Positions 7,091 through 13,991 of a stretch of 21,108 nucleotides of DNA are shown here, in pieces. The translations under genes were made by a program, and so were the position numbers. The DNA lies in assembly GCA_947567585.1 (NCBI GenBank), contig CANONE010000019.1:1-21108 (forward strand). Direction: 5' to 3'. The DNA comes from an uncultured Clostridia bacterium. Its GTDB lineage: Bacteria > Bacillota > Clostridia > Oscillospirales > Acutalibacteraceae. A model generated the notes under the pieces. It was not told the DNA's origin, searched no databases, and saw only the letters and a list, made by a program, of their open reading frames with translations. Every line of letters begins with the position of its first letter. Positions within the stretch are counted from its first letter, which is position 1.

Positions 7091-7372
7091 TTACCTGTTT
7101 TCTTCCGCTGTGTCCCGCTTTGCCAGAGTATAGCGGCGGCCGTAAGGGTCCCGGTCCAAAAACCGGCCGTCATACAGGGCGCGCCGCAAAGTGGCGGGGT
7201 CCCGGAAAGTGTGCCAGCTGTTCAAAAGCTCGTTCACTTCCTTTTCCGAGTACTCCACCTCCGGCCGGAACTTCTCCGCCAGATAACTGAGGGCCTCCTG
7301 CTGCATGGCCCGCTTAACGGGAAACTGCACCAGCCTGCCCTCCTGATCCAAAAAATTTTTAAGCTGCTTCAT
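7091..7372 (-). CDS. DUF2087 domain protein
   Basis: A 93-residue protein that is essentially one DUF2087 domain: FPVKRAMQQEALSYLAEKF (17-35), YSEKEVNELLNSWHTFRDP (41-59), TLRRALYDGRFLDRDPYGRRY. The domain is known alone and at the C-terminus of some ArsR/HTH regulators. Its exact biochemical role is undetermined, and it may act as a small nucleic-acid-binding or regulatory winged-helix-like unit. The start lies 6 bases after the rpmE stop with no good ribosome binding site, so translation is probably coupled to rpmE. A strong terminator follows 4 bases after its stop, making rpmE and this gene a two-gene transcript. Confidence 0.85.
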   Translation of the reverse strand: MKQLKNFLDQEGRLVQFPVKRAMQQEALSYLAEKFRPEVEYSEKEVNELLNSWHTFRDPATLRRALYDGRFLDRDPYGRRYTLAKRDTAEENR

Positions 7373-7378
7373 AAGCGG

Positions 7379-7579
7379 TTACTTCAGCCCGTAGCGCTTC
7401 TTGAACATGTCCACACGTCCGCTGGTATCCACCAGCTTCTGCTTGCCCGTAAAGAACGGGTGGCACTTGGAACATATTTCGACTTTGATGTCCTTCTTTG
7501 TGGACCGCGTGTGAATCACATTTCCGCACGCGCAAGTGATGGTAGTCTCCTGATAGTCGGGATGTATATTCTGCTTCAT
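7379..7579 (-). CDS. rpmE: 50S ribosomal protein L31 (zinc-binding form)
   Basis: The 66-residue L31 protein binds the large ribosomal subunit and helps bridge the subunits. It is the zinc-containing (C+) type: C16-x-C18 in ITCACGN and C36-x2-C39 in EICSKCHPFFTGKQK are the four ligands. N-terminal MKQNIHPDYQ and the TGKQKLVDTSGRVDMFKKRYG block are canonical. AGAGGTG lies about 10 bases before the ATG at 7579. A near-consensus promoter lies some 40 bases upstream, with a second one further up. It is co-transcribed with the DUF2087 gene. Confidence 0.98.
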   Translation of the reverse strand: MKQNIHPDYQETTITCACGNVIHTRSTKKDIKVEICSKCHPFFTGKQKLVDTSGRVDMFKKRYGLK

Positions 7580-7617
7580 AGCTCTCTTTCACCTCTTTAC
7601 GGTCAAAATATAGCGTT

Positions 7618-7646
7618 ATTATACCACGCTGCGATACAAAATGCAA
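7618..7646 (-). promoter_or_regulatory. Proximal rpmE promoter
   Basis: On the - strand, TTGCAT (7641-7646) is followed by a 17-base spacer and TATAAT (7618-7623), preceded by TGG (extended -10). The predicted start leaves about 30 bases of leader before the L31 ATG. Confidence 0.88.
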
Positions 7647-7710
7647 GCCTTTGGGGAAACTTTCTCTCGGCGTGTCCTTCGTTATTCTTAACTTCATTTG
7701 TTTATTTTTA

Positions 7711-7739
7711 ATTATACCAGCTTTATCCACTGTTTGCCA
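7711..7739 (-). promoter_or_regulatory. Distal rpmE promoter (candidate)
   Basis: A perfect TATAAT (7711-7716) with an extended TGG lies 17 bases from a poor -35 (TGGCAA, 7734-7739). It reads toward rpmE from about 130 bases upstream. With the proximal site it would form a tandem promoter pair. Confidence 0.6.
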
Positions 7740-7806
7740 CTAAAATACGGAAACGGAAATTGTAACCGCCACACCCCGCATTTCTTGTTGTTCCAACCAC
7801 TTCTCT

Positions 7807-7880
7807 AGGGCCGCGGGACTCTGCCCCGCACCCTGCCGCCTTTGTAAAGGGCGAGGGTCCCCGGGATCTCCCCCGTCACG
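7807..7880. repeat. Hairpin repeat module 1 plus partial module 2, copy B
   Basis: The stem GCGGG/CCCGC (7813-7817 with 7825-7829) is followed by CACCCTGCC, the 12-base palindrome CCTTTGTAAAGG (7839-7850) and GGGTCCCCGGGATC, a shortened form of the second-module stem. The end CCCCGTCACG also occurs next to the DJ-1 stop (10772-10781). It lies immediately downstream of the U32 gene. Confidence 0.7.
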
Positions 7881-7884
7881 CCGC

Positions 7885-9123
7885 TCACGTTGCCCGGCGG
7901 AGAAAAGAGCCGGCGGGCACTTCTAGGCCGGTTTGCCAGTAGACCAGCATTTCGGCATGGGGGGCGGCGGCGATGGGTTCCCAGTCGGCGTTAAAGAGAT
8001 TTTCCAGGCGGGCTTTTATGGGCGGGGCATCCGGCCGCAGGATGTCCACCTCGTCTCCGGCCATAAAGCGGTTGCGTTCAGAAAGCTTTATGTAGCGGCC
8101 CGCCCGGCCTTGGCTTACGGCTACCAGCTCGTAATTGCGGGTGTAGTGGCTGCGGTCCGGGGTCTGGCCGGGCTCGCCGCCAAAGTAGAAGCCCGGGGAA
8201 TAGGCCCGGTGGCTGATTTTTTCCGTTTCCTCCAAAATCTCCGGGGGTAGAGTACCCTCATTTTCCATAAACCAGTCAATGGCCCTGCGGTAAGCCGCCG
8301 TGACAGAAGCCACATAGTAGGCGGACTTGGCCCGCCCCTCAATCTTCAGGCTGCTGATTCCCGCCTCCATCATCTGGGGGATATATTCGATCATCCTGAG
8401 ATCGTTGGAGTTGAGAATATAGGCGCCCTCTTGATTTTCAATGATTGTAAAATGCTGCTCCGGCCGCTGCTTTTCCGTAAGAAAATATTCCCACCGGCAG
8501 GGCTGGGCGCATTGCCCCCGATTGGCGTCCCGGTTGGCCATATAGTTGGAAAGAAGGCAGCGCCCGGAAAAGGACACGCACATGCTGCCATGGACGAACG
8601 CCTCCAGCTCCATCTCCTTTGGAATTCTCCGGCGAATCTCCGCTATCTCCGAAAGGGGAAGCTCCCGGGCCAGCACCACCCGCTTGGCCCCCAGCTCCCA
8701 GCAGGCGCGGGCGGCGGCATAGTTCACAATGCCCGTCTGGGTGGATACATGCCGCTCCACCTGGGGGGCATACTCCCGGGCCATAGAGAGCACCCCCAGG
8801 TCCGAGATAATAAGGCCGTCCACCCCTACCCGGGCGCAGTGGCTCAGGAATCCCGGCAGCGCCGCCAGCTCATAGTTCCTGGGCAAAGTATTGCAGGTAA
8901 CGTAGAGCTTCACCCCATTTTCGCGGCAGTACTCCGCAGCCCATGCCAAATCGTCCTCGCCGAAGTTCTCCGGCGCGGCCCGCATTCCGTAGTCCTTGCC
9001 GGCCAAGTACACCGCGTCCGCCCCATAGCGCACGGCGGCGATCAGCCGTTCCTTATCTCCGGCGGGAGAGAGCAGCTCCGGCCTTCTTTGCACCCCCGCC
9101 TTTATCCTGTTTGCTTCCCTCAT
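7885..9123 (-). CDS. U32 family protein, TrhP-like (tRNA hydroxylation type)
   Basis: The 412-residue protein is of the U32 'peptidase/collagenase-like' family. Members close to YegQ/TrhP and YrrO act with prephenate-derived chemistry to hydroxylate tRNA uridine 34, so that role is more likely here than proteolysis; this is family inference. PELLSPAGD (15-23) opens the TIM-barrel. The signature FVHGSMCVSFSGRCLLSNY (176-194) supplies C182 and C189, and GQCAQPCRWEY (203-213) supplies C205 and C209, the four cysteines that ligate an Fe-S cluster in the family. The C-terminal beta-domain ends in GDEVDILRPD and beyond. The ATG overlaps the mltG stop by 4 bases (ATGA), so translation is coupled to mltG. 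The last codons are GCA ACG TGA, directly joined to a repeat. Confidence 0.9.
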   Translation of the reverse strand: MREANRIKAGVQRRPELLSPAGDKERLIAAVRYGADAVYLAGKDYGMRAAPENFGEDDLAWAAEYCRENGVKLYVTCNTLPRNYELAALPGFLSHCARVGVDGLIISDLGVLSMAREYAPQVERHVSTQTGIVNYAAARACWELGAKRVVLARELPLSEIAEIRRRIPKEMELEAFVHGSMCVSFSGRCLLSNYMANRDANRGQCAQPCRWEYFLTEKQRPEQHFTIIENQEGAYILNSNDLRMIEYIPQMMEAGISSLKIEGRAKSAYYVASVTAAYRRAIDWFMENEGTLPPEILEETEKISHRAYSPGFYFGGEPGQTPDRSHYTRNYELVAVSQGRAGRYIKLSERNRFMAGDEVDILRPDAPPIKARLENLFNADWEPIAAAPHAEMLVYWQTGLEVPAGSFLRRAT

Positions 9124-10412
9124 TCTATCCCCGCCGCAATTTTATTTTCCTCATGCTCGTACTCATTGGTAGCATAGTAGGCCACGCCGTCTTCCGAATG
9201 GCAGAAATACAGATACTGGGCCGCGTTCCCTTCGGTGCTGGGCTTCAAGGCCGCGTTGATGGCGTCCATGCCGGGGTTGCAGATAGCGCCCGCGGGCAGC
9301 CCCTGCACGTTGTAGGTGTTATAATTCCCATAGCTCAGCGCGCCGCCCTGTTCCTGCATATCCTGGGCGTTCCTGTAGGGATAATAGGCGGTGGAATCGC
9401 ATTCCAGGAAGAAAATGTCATAGTCCGCCCCAAAGCTCAGGCGGTTGTGGAGCACCGCCGACACATCGTACATATCCGTAGGGCTGGCCGCCTCCGCCTG
9501 GATGATGCTGGCCATGGTAATCACCTGGTCCAGGGTCATGCCGGAGCTCGCTACCTTGTCCATCATTCTTTCGTCCATCTTCTGTTGGAAGTTCCAAAGC
9601 AGCTTGCCTACCACGGAATCCATCTCTTCGCCCTTATAAAACTCATAGGTATCCGGGAAAAGATAGCCCTCCAGCTTGTAATACTTCCCGCTGGAGCCAG
9701 CCAGCTTGCCAATGGCGTCATAGTCGTTAAAATCCTCGGAATTCAGGGCCGCCAGGAAATCTTGGGCGGAGCAGACCTCGTTCTCCTCCATGAGCCGCGC
9801 CGCCTGCAAAGCGGTGACGCCCTCCGTCAGGGTGACCTTCACCACTTCCCTGGTATCCGTACCGCCAATCAGCGTGTTAATCAGGTCTTCATAGTCCAGA
9901 TTGGTACCCACCTGCTTGCGCATTCCCGGCTCAAAGTCCTCAATATCGGCGGTTACCTTGCAGTAGAGGCTGAAAAACTCCGGCTTCTGAATGGCCCCGG
10001 CCTTAAAGAGGATATCCGCCAGCTTATCTTCCGTGAGGATTCCTTCGGGTATGTCAATATCCACCTTCCCCTGGGCCCGGCCCACGGCAAAAAAGTCGTT
10101 GGACCCGCCAATGAGATAGCTGGCAAAGGTAAAGGACACCAGCAGTACCATACACAGCCATACAAAGGAGAATACCCGCTTATTTTTCCGGGCCTTTACC
10201 CGGTTGCGCTTCTTGTGGGCCCTTTTTTCCGCCTTTCGCTCTTTTTCGGTAAGGCTGGCCTTTTTTGCGGACTGGGGCTCCGTAAAGCTCTGGCTCTCCC
10301 GCCGGCGCCTGCTGGGCTCTGTAGCGCTGGCCATCAGGTCCCGCTGGTCAATATTAACTTTAAACCCTCCTGTAGAGCCCTGTTCTCCATTATGGCGTGG
10401 TTGTTGGTTCAT
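9120..10412 (-). CDS. mltG: Endolytic murein transglycosylase MltG
   Basis: The 430-residue membrane-bound lytic transglycosylase cleaves nascent glycan strands and sets their length during cell-wall synthesis. A cytoplasmic, highly basic N-terminus of ~78 residues (RRRRES, KARKNKR) precedes one transmembrane helix (about 80-102). The extracellular part carries LysM-like and YceG domains: EGYLFPDTYEFYKGEE (248-263), ITMASIIQAEAAS (298-310) with the catalytic glutamate probably E307, then HNRL, and NVQGLPAGAICNPGMDAIN near the C-terminus. AAAGGAA lies 7 bases before the ATG at 10412; the frame extends to 10466 but through repeat sequence. The long basic cytoplasmic tail is common in Gram-positive MltG. 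It overlaps the U32 gene downstream. Confidence 0.95.
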   Translation of the reverse strand: MNQQPRHNGEQGSTGGFKVNIDQRDLMASATEPSRRRRESQSFTEPQSAKKASLTEKERKAEKRAHKKRNRVKARKNKRVFSFVWLCMVLLVSFTFASYLIGGSNDFFAVGRAQGKVDIDIPEGILTEDKLADILFKAGAIQKPEFFSLYCKVTADIEDFEPGMRKQVGTNLDYEDLINTLIGGTDTREVVKVTLTEGVTALQAARLMEENEVCSAQDFLAALNSEDFNDYDAIGKLAGSSGKYYKLEGYLFPDTYEFYKGEEMDSVVGKLLWNFQQKMDERMMDKVASSGMTLDQVITMASIIQAEAASPTDMYDVSAVLHNRLSFGADYDIFFLECDSTAYYPYRNAQDMQEQGGALSYGNYNTYNVQGLPAGAICNPGMDAINAALKPSTEGNAAQYLYFCHSEDGVAYYATNEYEHEENKIAAGIE

Positions 10413-10435
10413 AGCGTGGTTCCTTTCTGCTCTCC

Positions 10436-10498
10436 TAAGGTCGTGGGCTTTGCCCACACCCACCACCTTTTGAAAAAGGTGGACGAAGACTTTTGATC
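10436..10498. repeat. Hairpin repeat module 1, copy C (mltG leader)
   Basis: The stem GTGGGC/GCCCAC (10443-10448 with 10452-10457, TTT loop) is followed by a perfect 9-bp stem CCACCTTTT/AAAAGGTGG (10463-10471 with 10474-10482) and GACGAAGACTTTTGAT. It is the same order as copies B and D but with different stem bases that still pair. Confidence 0.7.
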
Positions 10499-10723
10499 CG
10501 AATTTTTTCTTGGTTTAACAGGCGGCCGCTGTCCCGGAGCCGCAGGCTCCAGCTGCCACCGGCCTTTCGGGCGGCGCTTTGTCTGGGAAGAATCCTCACC
10601 GGAAGCCTTTTTCCATCGCCAGTAAGCGATTCACGGTAGCATCCAACGGACCGCGTCCACAAAGCTGCCAGGTTTCCCTCCCCGAAGGCGCCGCTTTGCC
10701 TGACCCCGCGGCATGGGATGCTT

Positions 10724-10776
10724 CTCGTCTACCGGCTCGGTCGGGTCAGAACGATCCCCACTGGGGATCTTCCCCG
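10724..10776 (-). repeat. Hairpin repeat module 2, copy F (inverted orientation)
   Basis: Read on the - strand this matches the modules at 13858-13911 and 18491-18542 almost base for base. Its stem is GATCCCC/GGGGATC (10753-10759 with 10763-10769), followed by GTTCTGACCCGACCGAG. It begins directly at the stop codon of the DJ-1 gene. Confidence 0.8.
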
Positions 10777-11328
10777 TCACGTTGCCATTGATTGAATGGA
10801 GGTTTGGATTTCTTGGGCCGCCGCAGGAGAGACTAGGGCGGCTGCCAATTTTAGTCCGAACTGGGTGGAAACGCCCATTCCCCTAGCGGTGATGAAATCT
10901 CCGTCCTGCACTACAAAGCTCTCGCTGAGGCTTGCGCCGCCCTCTTGCAGGTCCTTTTGGAAATTGGGGAAGGCGGTGGCCTTTCGGCCTTTTAAAAGCC
11001 CCTTGTGGGCCAGAATGGAGGGCGCGGCGCAAATGGCCCCCACCAGCTTGCCATTTTCCGTACAAAAATCAATGAGCCCCTGTACCTCCGGCGACTGTTC
11101 CAGGTTCAGCGTCCCCGGCAGGCCCCCGGGCAGCACCAGGGCTTCCAGGCCCTCTGGCTGGGCGTTGGCAATCTCTATGTCCGCCACTACCGGCACCCCG
11201 TTGGACGCGGCCACCTGCTTGCCGGTAACGCCCACTGTCTTTACCTCCACTTTGGCCCTGCGCAGAATATCCACCGGGGCCATGGCCTCTACCAGCTCAA
11301 ACCCTTCCGCCAACAATACATATACCAT
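10777..11328 (-). CDS. DJ-1/PfpI family protein
   Basis: The 183-residue protein has the DJ-1/ThiJ class I glutamine-amidotransferase-like fold: LAEGFELVEAMAPVDILRRA (6-25), LVLPGGLPGT (64-73), and the nucleophile elbow GAICAAPSILA with C100. E14, in the position that hydrogen-bonds the reactive cysteine of DJ-1 proteins, is present. Family roles include oxidative-stress protection and glyoxal-related deglycation; the function here is not determined. AAAGGAGAG lies 7 bases upstream of the ATG at 11328. It lies 24 bases after an RpiB-type isomerase gene, so the two are probably co-transcribed. The coding end GCA ACG TGA abuts repeat copy F. Confidence 0.93.
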   Translation of the reverse strand: MVYVLLAEGFELVEAMAPVDILRRAKVEVKTVGVTGKQVAASNGVPVVADIEIANAQPEGLEALVLPGGLPGTLNLEQSPEVQGLIDFCTENGKLVGAICAAPSILAHKGLLKGRKATAFPNFQKDLQEGGASLSESFVVQDGDFITARGMGVSTQFGLKLAAALVSPAAAQEIQTSIQSMAT

Positions 11329-11352
11329 TTCTATCTCTCCTTTACAGATTTC

Positions 11353-11976
11353 TTATGATCCCAGCAGGGACAGCACCGGCCCGCTTCCATGCTGCTTGAT
11401 GTAGGACACCACTTCTTTCCTGCCCAATACCCTCTCCGTCAGCTCTGGCGGAAACCCGCCAAAGCATTGGGTCATATCCCGCTTCATCGCGCCGTTTAGC
11501 TCCTTTAGCAGCAAGGCGTCCCCCCGCTTTCTCGCGGCCTCTTGGGGCGGCCAGCCTACGCCGAATTCCCCTTGAAACAGCTTCTCCAGCGTACACTGCA
11601 AATTGATCTCCCCCATCCAGCCAAAATTGAGTCCCAGCGGCACAGACGCCGCGTTGCCTCCGTTGATCCTGCCAAACAGAAAGGCGTCCTGGGGTGTGGG
11701 CAGATAGCCGCACAAAACACCGGGCATACTGTTGCAGGCCAGCATCATCCCCTGGCCGGAGGAACAGCCGGTCACCACAAAGTCCACCGCGCGGCTGGCC
11801 AGCAGAAGGCCCGCCAGCAGCGCCGTCTCCACATAGGAATAGGAAGCCTTTTCCTCCGGGAACACGCCGAAATTTTCCACCTCATGCCCCCGGCCCTTCA
11901 CCGCCTCCTGGGTGCAGCGGTATAAAAGCTGGTTCTTCTCCTTCTGGGAGGATCCCTGAATCACGCCGATTTTCAT
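11353..11976 (-). CDS. RpiB/LacA/LacB family sugar-phosphate isomerase
   Basis: The 207-residue protein is of the ribose-5-phosphate isomerase B / galactose-6-phosphate isomerase family. MKIGVIQGSS (1-10) is the N-terminal strand and phosphate region, GHEVENFGVF (30-39) is typical, and VVTGCSSGQGMMLACN (67-82) is the active-site segment with the catalytic cysteine C71. GRINGGNAASVPLG (102-115) corresponds to the N-N/D-A-N-V region. The usual family length is ~145-150 residues; about 55 extra C-terminal residues (ARKRGDALLLKELNGAMKR and beyond) are a distinct tail seen in a longer subgroup. The substrate cannot be named: no lactose or pentose genes are nearby. AGGAG lies 8 bases before the ATG at 11976. 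Confidence 0.82.
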   Translation of the reverse strand: MKIGVIQGSSQKEKNQLLYRCTQEAVKGRGHEVENFGVFPEEKASYSYVETALLAGLLLASRAVDFVVTGCSSGQGMMLACNSMPGVLCGYLPTPQDAFLFGRINGGNAASVPLGLNFGWMGEINLQCTLEKLFQGEFGVGWPPQEAARKRGDALLLKELNGAMKRDMTQCFGGFPPELTERVLGRKEVVSYIKQHGSGPVLSLLGS

Positions 11977-12019
11977 GCTCCCGCTCCTTTCGGAATCTCT
12001 CTTGGGGCACAGGCCGAGC

Positions 12020-12664
12020 TCAGCCCAAAGCCGCCATCACCCTTTCATGGACCTGTTCCACCGGCAGGGGCTCTCCATTCCGGGCGCAGGGGACTATCTG
12101 CCAGCCCAATCTTTCGGCCGCAAAGTAAGCGCACTGGGCGCAGCTTTCTAAAAAGGCCACGTCCCGCTCGTGGATATCCCTTTGGCCGCCGTCCTGATAG
12201 CGCCGGGTCAGCAGCTTTTGAGAGACTTCCACCGGCATGTCCAGCAAAATCACCTGGTCGGGCCGGGGCAGGCCCAGCTTGCCGTATTCCAGGTCCTCCA
12301 CCCAGTGGATGTAGCCGCCCCACTGCTCCCGGGGCAGCTTTCCCATCTGGTACAAAAGATTGGATGTGGCGTAGCGGGCCGCCAGAATCCGGACGCCCTT
12401 TTGATAGTCCGCCTCCCAGTCCCGGCGGTAGCTGGCATAGCGGTCCACCGCGTAAAAGAGACCGGCCGCGTAGGCGTTCACATCTTCCGGGGAGCCGCCA
12501 AAGTCCCCGTGCAGGTACATCTTCACCAAAGCCGAGGAGGGGGAATCGTAATCAGGAAAGGAAACCAGCCGCACGGGCCCCCTCCTGGACAGGGCTTTCT
12601 CCAAAAGCTCCACCTGGGTGGTCTTTCCGCTGCCGTCCAGCCCCTCCAGCACCACAAGGCTCAT
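12020..12664 (-). CDS. tmk: Thymidylate kinase-like dNMP kinase
   Basis: The 214-residue P-loop kinase carries the Walker A motif EGLDGSGKTTQ (7-17). Other parts are SFPDYDSPSSALVKMYLHGDFG (the dTMP-binding region), the DRYASYRRDW and ARYATSNLLYQMGKLP helices, and VILLDMPVEVSQKLLTRR with a lid (QDGGQRDIHERD). It most likely phosphorylates dTMP to dTDP; a broader deoxynucleoside-monophosphate or deoxynucleoside kinase role is possible because the lid and DR(Y/H) region differ from E. coli Tmk. The ATG overlaps the thyX stop by 4 bases (ATGA), tying it to dTMP synthesis. A second canonical tmk could exist elsewhere in the genome. Confidence 0.88.
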   Translation of the reverse strand: MSLVVLEGLDGSGKTTQVELLEKALSRRGPVRLVSFPDYDSPSSALVKMYLHGDFGGSPEDVNAYAAGLFYAVDRYASYRRDWEADYQKGVRILAARYATSNLLYQMGKLPREQWGGYIHWVEDLEYGKLGLPRPDQVILLDMPVEVSQKLLTRRYQDGGQRDIHERDVAFLESCAQCAYFAAERLGWQIVPCARNGEPLPVEQVHERVMAALG

Positions 12665-13434
12665 AGGGCGCCTCCCCGGAGGCCCGCGAACTTCTCCCGC
12701 ACCTGCGCCGCTTTCCCGCAGCTCATCTTTCCCTCCGGGCAGCTTCCCCGCAGGCAGGGAGGGCCGGCGGTTTCAAAGAGCCCCGGGGCCGCCTCCTTCG
12801 CCAAAGCCAGCATCCGGGTGGCCAGCTCCCGGATCTCCCACTGGGCCCGGTTGCAGCAGCGGTGGGAAAAGAAATGCCGCAGCTCCCGAGCGTTCATGGT
12901 GCAGATCATCTTGGTGGCGCAGGCGTTGGGCAGCACAAAGCGGGCGTCTTCTATGGCCATTTTCTCTGCTTTTTTCTTTGCGGCGGCTTCCTCTAAGCCT
13001 TGGTCCATCAGGGCCTTTTTATGCTTTTCCTGCAAAATCTCCGTCAGCCTTTCATAGTGGCGGGCGTCCTCCTCCATGGCCGTTTGAAATTCCTCCATAG
13101 CCTCGGGCAGCGCGGCAATCTCCGGCGGCGCCACGAACTCAAAGCGCTTTTCCCGGACATACCGCTGGCTCTGCACGCTGAAGGAGGCAATGCGGTGCCG
13201 GGTAATTTGGGCCAAAAGCGACCGGGAAACGCCCTCTATGCCAAAGGTAAAGCTGGCGTGCTCAATGGGGCTTTCATGTCCCAGGGAATTGAGCATATGA
13301 ATGAAGTCTTCCGTCTTCTCCGGCGTCAGGCCCTCATAGACCGTGTCAATGGAAGCAGGCGAATAGCAGAGCTTGGCGGCGCAGGCCACCGTGCGCTCCG
13401 GGTCCGGCGTGTATGTGAGCAGGTTTACTTTCAT
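12661..13434 (-). CDS. thyX: Flavin-dependent thymidylate synthase ThyX
   Basis: The 257-residue enzyme makes dTMP from dUMP with methylene-tetrahydrofolate, FAD and NADPH. The diagnostic RHR-x7-S motif is R79-H80-R81 to S89 within RHRIASFSVQSQRY. HESPIEHASFTFGIEGVSR (53-71) and NARELRHFFSHRCCNRAQWE are also conserved. The C-terminus carries a cysteine cluster, CLRGSCPEGKMSCGK, common among Firmicutes ThyX proteins and possibly metal-binding. AAAGGA lies 8 bases before the ATG at 13434. It is followed by the thymidylate kinase with a 4-base overlap and preceded by a small anchored protein 25 bases upstream. Confidence 0.97.
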   Translation of the reverse strand: MKVNLLTYTPDPERTVACAAKLCYSPASIDTVYEGLTPEKTEDFIHMLNSLGHESPIEHASFTFGIEGVSRSLLAQITRHRIASFSVQSQRYVREKRFEFVAPPEIAALPEAMEEFQTAMEEDARHYERLTEILQEKHKKALMDQGLEEAAAKKKAEKMAIEDARFVLPNACATKMICTMNARELRHFFSHRCCNRAQWEIRELATRMLALAKEAAPGLFETAGPPCLRGSCPEGKMSCGKAAQVREKFAGLRGGAL

Positions 13435-13459
13435 AGCGGGCGTCCTTTCGTGTAAATCT

Positions 13460-13762
13460 CTATAGGTCGTTCATGCAAGTTTTGTGGAAGGAGGGAAGCC
13501 CGTAAAGCCAGAGCCCGCCCACCCGGATGCGGTTCTCCTGCATGGAAATGCGAAGCCACTCCAGATATCGGTCGTTCTTATTCAGCACCCGGATATACTC
13601 CACTTCCCGGTAATCCAAATCGAAAACCTGTCTTGTCAGCGGATTCATAGAGTACCGTTTCTGGTTCTGCATAGGCCGCACATACGTACAATACCCATAT
13701 ATTTCCAGCCCCACCCCCGCCAGCAGAAGCAACGCCAGCACAATCAACACTTTCCGTCTCAT
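13460..13762 (-). CDS. Small membrane-anchored protein, unknown function
   Basis: A 100-residue protein that I do not recognise. MRRK precedes a single hydrophobic helix (VLIVLALLLLAGVGLEIYGY, about 5-24), then an ~75-residue soluble, probably extracytoplasmic, part with EVEYIRVLNKNDRYLEWLRI and ENRIRVGGLWLYGLPSFHKT. The soluble part alternates charged and hydrophobic residues, suggesting a small beta-rich domain. The ATG at 13762 has AGGAGG 7 bases upstream. The open frame continues to 14011 but the extra 83 residues are translated repeat sequence and are rejected. It lies 25 bases before thyX, so they may share a transcript. Confidence 0.75.
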   Translation of the reverse strand: MRRKVLIVLALLLLAGVGLEIYGYCTYVRPMQNQKRYSMNPLTRQVFDLDYREVEYIRVLNKNDRYLEWLRISMQENRIRVGGLWLYGLPSFHKTCMNDL

Positions 13763-13811
13763 ACTAACGCCTCCTAAAATGCTATTTCTATTCCTGGGAA
13801 TATTCCCGGGT

Positions 13812-13911
13812 TTAAGGCCGTGGGACGCTGTCCCACACCCTGCCACCTTTGTAAAGGGCGAAGGTCTCCAGTGGAGACCGTTCTGAGCCGACCGAATCGG
13901 CAGATGAGACG
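13812..13911. repeat. Full two-module hairpin repeat, copy D
   Basis: This is the most complete copy. Module 1: GTGGGAC/GTCCCAC (13820-13826 with 13830-13836), then ACCCTGCCA and the palindrome CCTTTGTAAAGG (13846-13857). Module 2: GGTCTCC/GGAGACC (13863-13869 with 13873-13879, AGT loop), GTTCTGA, then GCCGA/TCGGC (13887-13891 with 13897-13901) and CAGATGAGAC. It lies between the solute-binding protein gene and the small anchored protein gene. Confidence 0.82.
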
Positions 13912-13991
13912 GCGAAACTTTTAATCCGTTTTTGCTTGATTCCGTACCCCTGGCTTTCGGGGCGGAGCCGTTGGCGCTTGCTCTGGCGCTT

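Larger units (their letters stand above)
7580..7884. other. 305-bp intergenic region between U32 gene and rpmE
   Basis: This region holds the two rpmE promoters in its AT-rich left part (7600-7745) and a GC-rich hairpin repeat copy in its right part (7807-7880), directly 3' of the U32 gene. I see no additional gene; the open frame running across 7579-7730 has no family character. Confidence 0.75.
10413..10776. other. 364-bp intergenic region between DJ-1 gene and mltG
   Basis: Largely repeats: module 1 copy C at 10436-10498 next to mltG and module 2 copy F at 10724-10776 next to the DJ-1 stop. Between them is GC-rich sequence with a small hairpin (GGAGCC/GGCTCC near 10537-10551). No convincing promoter or gene; the - strand frame at 10435-10662 is built from repeat sequence. 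Confidence 0.7.

Noticed and set aside
9490..9510. Loss of the MltG catalytic glutamate (QAE instead of EKE)
   Set aside because: By alignment to E. coli MltG the catalytic residue is the second glutamate of that triplet, which is retained here (E307).
8943..10496. 517-residue + strand open frame
   Set aside because: It is antisense to mltG and the U32 gene, is proline/arginine-rich at its start and low in family character; both antisense genes are clearly real.
10435..10662. 75-residue - strand frame in the mltG-DJ-1 gap
   Set aside because: It translates the hairpin repeat and has no ribosome binding site or family match.
12661..12760. Cysteine cluster at the ThyX C-terminus as a novel feature
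   Set aside because: The same kind of tail is common among Firmicutes ThyX proteins as far as I recall, so it is not unusual.
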